From the NCBI GenBank assembly GCA_030151765.1, contig JASLCW010000023.1:1-12937 (forward strand): a stretch of 12,937 nt of DNA, written 5' to 3'. This stretch comes from Marmoricola sp. Lineage in GTDB: Bacteria; Actinomycetota; Actinomycetes; Propionibacteriales; Nocardioidaceae. This document shows positions 6,057 to 12,937 of this stretch, in pieces. The notes beneath the pieces are model-generated. The model was not told the DNA's origin. It saw only the letters and a program-made list of their open reading frames with translations, and ran no database searches. Within the stretch, counting starts at the first letter, position 1, and each line of letters starts with the position of its first letter. The position numbers and the translations under genes are program-made.

Positions 6057-7232
6057 CTAGGGCTGGGCGCCGAGGACGAACATCTCCTTGCCGACCGGAC
6101 CGGGCGCCACGTCGGTCACGCGGGTGAGGCTGCCGGACAGATCGAGTGCGAGGAGCGCACTGGACCGCGCCTTGTTGCCCGCGGCGTCCATGATCACCCG
6201 GTGCCCGTCCCAGGCCACATTGCCAACGAGTTGGACACCCGGGCCCAGGTTCGGGGTTCGTGCGATGACCCGGGCGGTACGCGCGTCGAGGATGGCCAGG
6301 ATCGAGGGATTGCCGTTCTCCGCGGCGATCTTCGCGACGACGTACTTACCGTCGTCGCTGAAGGCGAGGACTCCCCATTTGTTGTGCCACAGGATCGTGC
6401 CGGTGGCGACATCCGCCACCGCACCCTCGTAGTCGCCCTGCGCCACCGTGCCGACGATTCCGCCGACCAGGCCGGTGCTCTGCGAGACAACCGTCGGCAT
6501 CAAGGGAAGCGGAATCGTCCGGTTCGGAGAGCCGACGATCGTGACCGAATCCTGGCCCGAGGTCATGGCCGGTCCGCCCGGCAGGTAGCCGAGCAGCGCG
6601 CTGTCCTTCGGCGCGGGCATACCGTGCGCTCCGATGCCGCCCATCGTGTTGCGCGAGCTGGTGTAGAGGGTGCTTCCGATCTGGTACGCGATCTCGGTGC
6701 GGTCCGAGGAATACCTGATTCCGTTCCCTGCGCCGCTCCTGACCACCGTGGCGCCCACGTACACGTCGGTCTTCAGGTCGCGCTGCACCACCCAGTTGCC
6801 CTGATATTCGCCGAAGTCGGTGACATCCTTCGCCCCGCCCGGCACGGGGGTCGTCGTACCGTTGTCGTGGATGAGCGCATCGGGCCCGACGTACGGGAGA
6901 GCGGTGTCCTTGCCGCGCGGGATGGCGGCCAGCGAGTCGTAGCGCGGCATCACGGTCTTCGTCGGCGAGGGCTTCGGAGTGTGGTCCTGATTGGCCGGCC
7001 CGGTCCCGGCGTCGTCGTCCTGGCCCAGCGCCAGTGACACCGGCACGACGATCGCGACGACCGCCGCCGCGGTCAGTGCGGCGAGGCCCTGGCGCCGGTG
7101 CCGGCGGATGGACCGGGCGCGGTTGACGACCGCGGTCCGGTCCGGTGCGAAGGGTGCGTCGTCGGCGTGGCTGCGCAGGGTCTCGCGCAGCAGGTCTTCC
7201 ATCCGGCCGTCGTTCATCTGTCCGGTGTTCAT
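6057..7232 (-). CDS. membrane-anchored anti-sigma-like protein with beta-propeller-like exterior
   Basis: This 391-residue protein has a short cytoplasmic N-terminus (1-48, MEDLLRETLRSHADDAPFAP...RARSIRRHRRQ), one membrane segment (about 49-69, GLAALTAAAVVAIVVPVSLA) and a large external part. That begins with an acidic and Pro/Thr/Lys-rich linker (about 70-95) and continues with repeats of the AFSDDGKYVVAKI / ILDARTARVIAR type, as in WD40- or PQQ-like propellers. Its start overlaps the sigma factor's stop by ATGA, and a strong GGGAGGAGG site precedes ATG 7232. Genes in this position next to SigE-family sigma factors often hold the sigma factor inactive at the membrane. The N-terminus shows no zinc-binding HxxxCxxC motif, so inhibition, if it occurs, is of a non-ZAS type. 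The function is inferred from context. Confidence 0.7.
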   Translation of the reverse strand: MNTGQMNDGRMEDLLRETLRSHADDAPFAPDRTAVVNRARSIRRHRRQGLAALTAAAVVAIVVPVSLALGQDDDAGTGPANQDHTPKPSPTKTVMPRYDSLAAIPRGKDTALPYVGPDALIHDNGTTTPVPGGAKDVTDFGEYQGNWVVQRDLKTDVYVGATVVRSGAGNGIRYSSDRTEIAYQIGSTLYTSSRNTMGGIGAHGMPAPKDSALLGYLPGGPAMTSGQDSVTIVGSPNRTIPLPLMPTVVSQSTGLVGGIVGTVAQGDYEGAVADVATGTILWHNKWGVLAFSDDGKYVVAKIAAENGNPSILAILDARTARVIARTPNLGPGVQLVGNVAWDGHRVIMDAAGNKARSSALLALDLSGSLTRVTDVAPGPVGKEMFVLGAQP

Positions 7233-7753
7233 CGGTCCTCCTCCCGGGAGCTCGTCTCGGGTGCGTCTATCTGGTCGGGTATCCGGGTGCGTAGCGCGGC
7301 CAGTGCCCGGCTGGCCTGGGACTTCACGGTGCCGACGGAGATGCCGAGCGTCTCGGCGGTCTCGGCCTCGGTGAGTTCCTCGTAGTAACGGAGCACGATC
7401 ACCTCACGCTGACGGCGGGGCAGGGTCTGCACGAGTTGCCACAGGGCCTCGCGCTCGCCGTCGTACTCGCGATCGCGGACATCGGTCTCCGGCAGCCGTT
7501 CGCTGCTCACCTCGTGCCGCCGGAAGGCCCGCCGCCACAAGGAGCGGTGCTCGTTGACCATGATCCGGCGCGCGTAGGCGTCCACGCGGTCGCGGTCCTT
7601 GATCCGCGGCCAGGCCAGGTAGAGCTTCGCCAGGGTGGCCTGGGTGAGATCGCCCGCCGCGTGGGGGTCGCCGCCGCACAGCAGGTACGCCGTGCGTTGC
7701 AGCCCGTTCTGGCGAGCGGCCATCCATTCGTCGAAGTCGTGTGCCCCGAGCAC
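7229..7753 (-). CDS. SigE-family ECF RNA polymerase sigma factor
   Basis: This ECF (extracytoplasmic function) sigma factor has region 2 (DFDEWMAARQNGLQRTAYLL ... GDLTQATLAKLYLAWPRI ... VDAYARRIMVNEHRSLWRR) and region 4 (LWQLVQTLPRRQREVIVLRY, then YEELTEAETAETLGISVGTV and KSQASRALAALR, the helix-turn-helix). The start chosen is GTG 7753, with GGAGG five bases before it, giving 174 residues. An upstream in-frame GTG at 7780 would give 183. An ECF-like promoter just upstream implies self-activation. The stop overlaps the start of the membrane partner gene (7232) by ATGA, so the pair is one operon. The signal is probably at the cell surface, but targets outside this window are unknown. The GH16 gene is divergently transcribed from the same 170-bp gap. 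Confidence 0.9.
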   Translation of the reverse strand: MLGAHDFDEWMAARQNGLQRTAYLLCGGDPHAAGDLTQATLAKLYLAWPRIKDRDRVDAYARRIMVNEHRSLWRRAFRRHEVSSERLPETDVRDREYDGEREALWQLVQTLPRRQREVIVLRYYEELTEAETAETLGISVGTVKSQASRALAALRTRIPDQIDAPETSSREEDR

Positions 7754-7786
7754 GCGCACCTCCGAAATCGTCGTGTTCACGACCTA

Positions 7787-7814
7787 CACACGCCGGACCG
7801 ATCTCGATGGTTGC
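7787..7814 (-). promoter_or_regulatory. ECF-type promoter of the sigma-factor gene
   Basis: On the minus strand GCAACC (7814-7809) is followed by 16 bases and CGTGTG (7792-7787). An AAC-containing -35 and a CGT-type -10 with 16-17 bases between are usual for ECF sigma factors and fit autoregulation. Transcription would start near 7780, leaving a leader of about 27 bases that contains the GGAGG serving GTG 7753. Confidence 0.45.
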
Positions 7815-7870
7815 ATCCTGCGGCCTGACAGCCCACGCACAGATGTCGCAAATGTCCGATTTTTGATGTG

Positions 7871-7898
7871 TTGCGCAAGTTTTTCCGCAATACTGCGG
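7871..7898 (+). promoter_or_regulatory. palindromic sites upstream of the GH16 gene, candidate operator
   Basis: Two dyads lie 28-55 bp before the GH16 start: TTGCGCAA (7871-7878) and CCGCA-ATAC-TGCGG (7885-7898). The AATACT inside the second could serve as a -10 element, in which case a bound protein would block transcription. No clear -35 at 17 bases was found. The remainder of the gap (7815-7870) shows nothing further. Confidence 0.35.
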
Positions 7899-7925
7899 AC
7901 CGAAGTCTTGTGACGTGGAGGAATC

Positions 7926-9245
<1,320 letters not shown>

Positions 9246-9267
9246 CCCCCGGGAAGGGCCGTCGCTC

Positions 9268-9273
9268 TAGTCT
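9268..9273 (+). promoter_or_regulatory. possible -10 element for a leaderless DUF2236 transcript
   Basis: TAGTCT (TANNNT form) ends six bases before the GTG at 9280 and no Shine-Dalgarno sequence is present in between (GAAGAC), so the mRNA may begin at the start codon. The gap after the GH16 stop is only 34 bp and holds no obvious terminator. Confidence 0.35.
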
Positions 9274-9279
9274 GAAGAC

Positions 9280-10155
9280 GTGAGCGACGGCTACTTCCCG
9301 CGCGGCTCGATGCTGCGCCACGTGCAGTCCCATCGTGCCGTGGGGCAGACCTACGGCCAGCGCGCGCTGATCATCGGCGCCACGCATCCGGTCCCGTACG
9401 TCGGCACCTCGCAGTCGACGCTCGCGAAGGAACGGCCCTTCGAGCGACTCGCCCGCACCGCCATCGCCTTCGAGACGGTCTATTTCGGGACCCGCGAGGA
9501 GGCGGATCGGCTGCTGCGTGCGGTGCACTCGATGCATCAGCGGGTCCGCGGCGGCCTCGACCGCGACGAAGGCGCATTCCCCGAGGGCACGCCGTACGAC
9601 GCCTTCGACCCGGAGCTGATGTTCTGGACCATGGCGATGCTGGCCGACTCCTCCCGGGTGGCCTTCGAGACGCTGGTGCGGCCCCTCGATCGTGGCGAGC
9701 GCGAGGAGCTGTGGGCCGACTGGATCCGCTTCGGCGAGCTCTTCGGGATGCCGCGCTCGGCGGCGCCCGCGACGGCTACCGACTTCGAGGCCTGGATGGA
9801 GGCCTGGTTCACCGGAGACCGGATGCATCTCACCGAGGAGGCTCGCGTGGTCGGGCGCGCGATCGCCGACGACATGCCCGTGCCGCGGCCGATGACGCCC
9901 GGAATCCGCGCCACCAACCTCGTCGTCAAGGGGATGCTGCCCGATCCGGTGCGGCGGCTCTACGGGCTGTCGTGGACGCGTGCGCACGAGGCGGCCTTCC
10001 GGACCGCCGCGGGCGCCGTACGGCAGTCGCAGCGGATCGTGCCGGACCGGATCCGTTTCGGCGACAACCGCGACCTCCACAAGCTGGTCATCGCGACCGA
10101 GCGGCGTCGCGTCGAGTCCGGCCGCCCGACGATGAACCTCCCGGCCTCTGCATGA
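9280..10155 (+). CDS. DUF2236 / MpaB-family oxygenase-like protein
   Basis: This 291-residue protein matches the DUF2236 (oxygenase MpaB, related to latex-clearing protein) pattern: an N-terminal RGSMLRHVQSHRAV with ALIIGATHP, then ERPFERLARTAIAFETVYFG, AVHSMHQRVRGG, the hallmark YDAFDPELMFWTMAML, and a helical C-terminal half. Relatives bind heme or other iron through conserved histidines. Candidate residues are the His in VHSMHQRV and those near the N-terminus, but the ligand cannot be assigned from one sequence. There is no signal peptide. GTG 9280 is the only sensible start and may be leaderless. The stop overlaps the ATG of the VanZ-like gene (ATGA), so the two are coupled. The substrate is unknown. 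Confidence 0.8.
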   Translation: MSDGYFPRGSMLRHVQSHRAVGQTYGQRALIIGATHPVPYVGTSQSTLAKERPFERLARTAIAFETVYFGTREEADRLLRAVHSMHQRVRGGLDRDEGAFPEGTPYDAFDPELMFWTMAMLADSSRVAFETLVRPLDRGEREELWADWIRFGELFGMPRSAAPATATDFEAWMEAWFTGDRMHLTEEARVVGRAIADDMPVPRPMTPGIRATNLVVKGMLPDPVRRLYGLSWTRAHEAAFRTAAGAVRQSQRIVPDRIRFGDNRDLHKLVIATERRRVESGRPTMNLPASA

Positions 10156-10550
10156 GTCGCCGGCGGATCGTCCCCTTCCTGATCGCCTTCGCGATCTCGG
10201 CGTACTCCTTCTTCACGCCAGGCCCCGACCTGACCACCGCGGTGACCATCTGGGACAAGCTCGGGCATGCGCTGACCTTCGCCTCGCTCGCCCTGACCGG
10301 CCTCTTCGCCGGCTGGCGGCTCCGGCCCCTGGGGCTGGCGCTCTTCGGCTATGCGGTCCTCTCGGAGGTCCTCCAGGCGCTGCTGCCGATCCAGCGGGAC
10401 GGCGACTGGCACGACGTCCTGGCCGACTCGACCGGCATCGTGGGCGGGTTGGCCGTCGGACTGTTCATCGCCGTGGTGTGGCGGCGGCTCAACCCGCGAC
10501 CGGGATCGGACGAACCGACCAGCAGCGACCTTCACCGCGTGCGCGGGTGA
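10152..10550 (+). CDS. VanZ-like small membrane protein
   Basis: This 132-residue protein has four predicted membrane segments: IVPFLIAFAISAYSFF, LTFASLALTGLFAG, LGLALFGYAVLSEVLQAL and IVGGLAVGLFIAVVW. The VanZ-like signature is visible as WDKLGHALTFASLAL, then SEVLQALLP, then RDGDWHDVLADSTGIVGG. VanZ-like proteins are mostly of unknown function; VanZ itself gives low-level teicoplanin resistance, which must not be assumed here. The ATG at 10152 overlaps the previous stop (ATGA). The last 62 bp overlap the 3' end of the methyltransferase gene on the other strand. The hydrophilic tail (about 112-132) is encoded inside that overlap and may be a readthrough extension. Confidence 0.85.
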   Translation: MSRRRIVPFLIAFAISAYSFFTPGPDLTTAVTIWDKLGHALTFASLALTGLFAGWRLRPLGLALFGYAVLSEVLQALLPIQRDGDWHDVLADSTGIVGGLAVGLFIAVVWRRLNPRPGSDEPTSSDLHRVRG

Positions 10551-11664
10551 GTACGACGGTCGCCTCCTCGTCGCCGGCGAGGGCGAGGCGCTTGCGCAAT
10601 TGCTCCGGTACGACATCCACCCCGCGCTTCTTGATCGTCAGCCGGCCGATCGAGCGCTCGCGGAGCGCGGCCTTCAACTGCTTCTCGCGGTAGGGGAGTT
10701 CCTCGAGCACCTCGTAGCCGCGCGCGAAAGGCGTCGTGAAGGGATCGCCGGAGGTCACATAGGCGATCTTCGAGTCGATCAGGCCGCCACCGACCCCGGC
10801 GGCGACCGCGCCGACCAGACCCGCCCGGATCACCGCGCCGTCGGGCTCGTAGAGGAAGCGGTCCATGTCGAGGACGGTGTCGGTGGTCTCGTCCTCGTCG
10901 GTGAGGGTGGCCAGCCCGTGGTCGCCGATCACCGTGGCGCGGCGGCGTACGACGGAGAGGCGGCCCGCCCAGAGCGCGGCCTCCTTGACCTCACCGTGGT
11001 CACTGACCCATTCGGCCTCGACCCGCTCCGGGAGGAGGTCGTGGGGGATGCCGGGCGCGACCTTGACGCAGGAGTCGCGGCGGAGCAGCTGCTCGACGAA
11101 GGGCCACGGCGGCGTCCAGTCGGCGGCGCGGAAGCTGCGGCCGGCCGGGCCGCGACGGGCCGGGTCGGCGAAGGCGACGTCGAAGGGGGAGAGGTCCAGG
11201 GTGGTCGCGTCCGCCACCGTGACCGCACCGCCGAGACCGAGGGCGGCGAGATTGGCGCGGGCCACCGCGACCCGGACCTCGTCCAGGTCGACCCCGGCGA
11301 CGGTGATCCCCGCCTCGGCGGCCGCGATCAGGTCGCCGCCGATGCCGCAGCCGAGGTCGATCAGGCTCTGCTCGCCGGCCGCGACGAGACGCGCGGCCCG
11401 GTGTCGGGCGACGGGCAACCGGGTGGCCTGCTCGAGGCCGTCGGGGGTGAAGTACATCCGCTCCGCGGACCCACCGAACTTGATGCGTGCCCGGCCACGG
11501 AGTTCGACCTGGGTCATCGCGATCGCCACGTGAGCGCCGGCGTACCCCTGCGCCCGCAGGGCCTTTCCGGCCGCGAGGGGATCGGTCTCCCGCAGGTTCG
11601 CGGCGATGGTGAGGAGTTCCTGGCCCGCCTCGGTGAGCAGCCAGGCGAAGCCCTCCGGATCCAT
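10489..11664 (-). CDS. class I SAM-dependent methyltransferase with THUMP-like C-terminal domain
   Basis: This 391-residue protein has an N-terminal helical part (1-95, including ARIKFGGSAERMYFTPDGLE), a Rossmann methyltransferase core with motif I LIDLGCGIGGDL (101-112), a motif II acidic VAGVDLDEV (122-130) and motif IV VAFADPARRGPAGR (163-176). The C-terminal part (about 300-391) has the EELPYREKQLKAALRER, IGRLTIKKRGVDVVPEQLRK pattern of the THUMP-like domain. Together these suggest methylation of an RNA or protein substrate, which is unknown. ATG 11664 is the likely start. It is divergent from groES across 149 bp and convergent with the VanZ-like gene, overlapping it by 62 bp. A gene of this type between tsaD and groES is a familiar actinobacterial neighbour, though that is from memory. 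Confidence 0.85.
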   Translation of the reverse strand: MDPEGFAWLLTEAGQELLTIAANLRETDPLAAGKALRAQGYAGAHVAIAMTQVELRGRARIKFGGSAERMYFTPDGLEQATRLPVARHRAARLVAAGEQSLIDLGCGIGGDLIAAAEAGITVAGVDLDEVRVAVARANLAALGLGGAVTVADATTLDLSPFDVAFADPARRGPAGRSFRAADWTPPWPFVEQLLRRDSCVKVAPGIPHDLLPERVEAEWVSDHGEVKEAALWAGRLSVVRRRATVIGDHGLATLTDEDETTDTVLDMDRFLYEPDGAVIRAGLVGAVAAGVGGGLIDSKIAYVTSGDPFTTPFARGYEVLEELPYREKQLKAALRERSIGRLTIKKRGVDVVPEQLRKRLALAGDEEATVVLTRARGEGRCWSVRPIPVAG

Positions 11665-11700
11665 GTCCGCATCCTTTCAGAGCCCGCCGCCCGATCCCGG

Positions 11701-11727
11701 TTGGCACTCGTTTTAGCTGAGTGCTAA
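11701..11727 (+). promoter_or_regulatory. CIRCE operator (HrcA site) of the groES-groEL operon
   Basis: TTGGCACTC-N9-GAGTGCTAA matches the CIRCE consensus TTAGCACTC-N9-GAGTGCTAA with one mismatch in the left arm. HrcA binds this site and represses groESL until heat stress. It lies 87 bp before the groES ATG. Confidence 0.93.
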
Positions 11728-11730
11728 CTT
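11701..11730 (+). promoter_or_regulatory. groES-groEL promoter embedded in CIRCE
   Basis: The left CIRCE arm supplies a -35-like TTGGCA (11701-11706). After 18 bases the right arm ends in TAACTT (11725-11730), a TANNNT -10. Transcription would start near 11737. Bound HrcA would cover both hexamers. Confidence 0.5.
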
Positions 11731-11735
11731 CGGAG

Positions 11736-11762
11736 TTGGCACTCTCGGTGTGAGGGTGCCAG
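11736..11762 (+). promoter_or_regulatory. second, degenerate CIRCE-like dyad
   Basis: TTGGCACTC (11736-11744) is repeated exactly, followed by nine bases and GGGTGCCAG (11754-11762), which pairs with the left arm at 7 of 9 positions. It begins eight bases after the first CIRCE and would overlap the start of the transcript, making a tandem operator or an mRNA hairpin. Confidence 0.55.
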
Positions 11763-11813
11763 CGAACGTGAAGCCCCAACGCATACGACACTGGAAAGTG
11801 GAGGTCGACGCTC

Positions 11814-12107
11814 ATGTCGGTCAACATCAAGCCCCTCGAGGACCGGATTGTGGTCAAGGCGCTCGAAGCCGAGCAGACCACCGCTTCGGGCCTGGTGATC
11901 CCGGACACCGCCAAGGAGAAGCCGCAGGAGGGCGAGGTCCTCGCGATCGGCCCGGGTCGCGTCGACGACAACGGCAACCGGATTCCGCTCGACATCAACA
12001 TCGGCGACAAGGTCATCTACTCCAAGTACGGCGGCACCGAGGTCAAGTACGCCGGCACCGAGTACCTGATCCTCTCGGCCCGCGACGTCCTCGCAGTGGT
12101 CTCCTGA
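11814..12107 (+). CDS. groES: co-chaperonin GroES
   Basis: This is a 97-residue GroES, the heptameric lid of the GroEL chaperonin. It starts MSVNIKPLEDRIVVKALEAE, carries the mobile loop that contacts GroEL (about residues 17-33, around TTASGLVIPDTAKEKP), then GEVLAIGPGRV, the base strand VKYAGTEYLILSARD and the end VLAVVS. Length and all landmarks are normal. GGAGG (11800-11804) is nine bases before ATG. Expression is under CIRCE/HrcA control, and the gene heads an operon with groEL, from which it is separated by 110 bp holding a strong hairpin. Confidence 0.97.
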   Translation: MSVNIKPLEDRIVVKALEAEQTTASGLVIPDTAKEKPQEGEVLAIGPGRVDDNGNRIPLDINIGDKVIYSKYGGTEVKYAGTEYLILSARDVLAVVS

Positions 12108-12121
12108 TCTGAATCCGTCTC

Positions 12122-12183
12122 TCGCCCGGGACGTCATACGAACTGGTTCCCATGGGCGCCATTTCGTATGACGTCCCGGGCGA
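12122..12183. repeat. 21-bp perfect inverted repeat (hairpin) between groES and groEL
   Basis: The arms 12122-12142 (T then CGCCCGGGACGTCATACGAA) and 12163-12183 are perfectly complementary around a 20-base loop (12143-12162), which can pair further through TGG/CCA. No U-run follows, so it is not a standard intrinsic terminator. It lies 35 bp before the groEL ATG. It could be an mRNA processing or stability element that sets the groES:groEL ratio, a partial attenuator, or a dispersed palindromic repeat. Confidence 0.85.
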
Positions 12184-12217
12184 TTCGGTTCTCCCGATCT
12201 CTACGTAAGGAACAGCA

Positions 12218-12937
12218 ATGCCCAAGATTCTTCAGTTCGACGAGGGTGCTCGTCGGGCCCTTGAGCGCGGCGTCGACGCGCTCGCCAACACCGTGAAGGT
12301 GACCCTCGGTCCCAAGGGCCGCTATGTCGTCCTGGACAAGAAGTGGGGCGCCCCGACCATCACCAACGACGGTGTCACCGTCGCGCGTGAGGTCGAGCTG
12401 GACGACCCCTTCGAGAACCTCGGTGCGCAGCTGACCAAGGAAGTTGCCACCAAGACCAATGACGTCGCCGGCGACGGTACGACGACCGCGACCGTGCTCG
12501 CCCAGGCGATGGTCCACGAGGGCCTGCGCGCCGTGGCCGCCGGAGTGAACCCGATGGCGCTCAAGCGCGGCATCGACAAGGCCGCCGCCGCCGTCACCGA
12601 GGCGCTCAGCGCCGCCGCCCGCGAGGTCGGCTCCGTCGAGGACATGGCCGCCGTCGCGACCGTCTCGAGCCGGGACGCCCACATCGGCGACCTGCTCTCG
12701 AAGGCCTTCGACAAGGTCGGCAAGGACGGTGTCATCACCGTCGAGGAGTCCAACACCATGGGCACCGATCTCGAGTTCACCGAGGGCATGCAGTTCGACA
12801 AGGGTTACCTGTCGCCGTACTTCGTGACCGACCCGGAGTCGATGGAGGCCGTCCTCGACGACCCCTACATCCTGCTGCACCAGGGCAAGATCTCGGCGAT
12901 CGCCGAGCTGCTCCCGCTGCTGGAGAAGGTCATCGCC
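12218..12937 (+). CDS. groEL: chaperonin GroEL (60 kDa), N-terminal part, cut by window edge
   Basis: These are the first 240 codons of GroEL, the ATP-driven folding chamber. The equatorial domain start is complete: MPKILQFDEGARRALERGVD, VKVTLGPKGRYVVLDKKWG, ITNDGVTVAREVELDD and the ATP-binding VAGDGTTTATVLAQAMV, whose Asp is catalytic. It continues through the intermediate segment (AVATVSSRDAHIGDLL) into the apical domain (GKDGVITVEESNT, EFTEGMQFDKGYLSPYFVTD). The end lies outside the window, so the C-terminal tail that would tell a His-rich GroEL1 type from a Gly-Met GroEL2 type cannot be seen. AAGGA at 12207-12211 precedes ATG 12218. It is likely cotranscribed with groES. Confidence 0.97.
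   Translation, partial: MPKILQFDEGARRALERGVDALANTVKVTLGPKGRYVVLDKKWGAPTITNDGVTVAREVELDDPFENLGAQLTKEVATKTNDVAGDGTTTATVLAQAMVHEGLRAVAAGVNPMALKRGIDKAAAAVTEALSAAAREVGSVEDMAAVATVSSRDAHIGDLLSKAFDKVGKDGVITVEESNTMGTDLEFTEGMQFDKGYLSPYFVTDPESMEAVLDDPYILLHQGKISAIAELLPLLEKVIA

Noticed and set aside
10152..10550. Glycopeptide resistance from the VanZ-like gene
   Set aside because: VanZ-like proteins are widespread with mostly unknown roles, and no vanHAX-type genes are present in the window.
12122..12183. Calling the groES-groEL hairpin an intrinsic terminator
   Set aside because: No T-run follows the right arm, and groEL starts 35 bases downstream in the same orientation. A full stop there would be hard to reconcile with groEL expression unless it is partial.

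Overview
The window is high-GC Gram-positive (actinobacterial) chromosome. Supporting signs are the strong G/C bias at third codon positions, GTG starts, apparent leaderless genes, an HD-GYP-like/LuxR fusion regulator, a SigE-type ECF sigma factor, and a CIRCE-controlled groES-groEL pair near tsaD. The gene set would suit a member of the Propionibacteriales (Nocardioides-like), but the sequence alone does not fix the genus.

Region 1 (1-2549) is an accessory patch. At the left edge is the 3' stub of an IS481-type transposase gene (minus strand). It abuts a 1272-bp IS3-family element (109-1380) with clear terminal inverted repeats, a canonical -1 slippery heptamer between orfA and orfB, and an orfB broken by a TA insertion. 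To its right lies less GC-rich DNA holding a decayed gene (about 1398-1758, one stop and two frameshifts) that reads like the C-terminus of a secreted polymorphic toxin. Its stop overlaps the start of an intact DUF4288-like gene by ATGA. Next come a solo right end of a second, diverged IS3-family element in opposite orientation (2119-2216) and a small orphan gene (2292-2549). I read this as the debris of a toxin/immunity locus cut up by insertion sequences.

Region 2 (2610-4967) holds a two-lobed HD-GYP-like protein with a LuxR DNA-binding domain, then a DsrE-family gene and an NTF2/SnoaL-like gene that overlap each other. An 18-bp palindrome sits just upstream of the DsrE gene and is a plausible operator for the regulator.

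Region 3 (5004-7780) has tsaD (tRNA t6A synthesis), then, convergent with a 3-bp gap, an ECF sigma factor followed by its overlapping membrane-anchored partner on the minus strand. An ECF-like promoter precedes the sigma gene.

Region 4 (7781-11664) has a secreted GH16 glycosidase with a 26-unit Pro-Thr linker, a DUF2236/MpaB-family gene translationally coupled to a VanZ-like membrane protein, and a convergent SAM methyltransferase with a THUMP-like tail whose 3' end overlaps the VanZ-like gene by 62 bp.

Region 5 (11665-12937) is the heat-shock locus: a promoter embedded in a CIRCE operator, a second degenerate CIRCE, groES, a striking 21-bp perfect hairpin in the groES-groEL gap, and the first 240 codons of groEL, cut by the window edge. 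No tRNA, rRNA or CRISPR array was seen.
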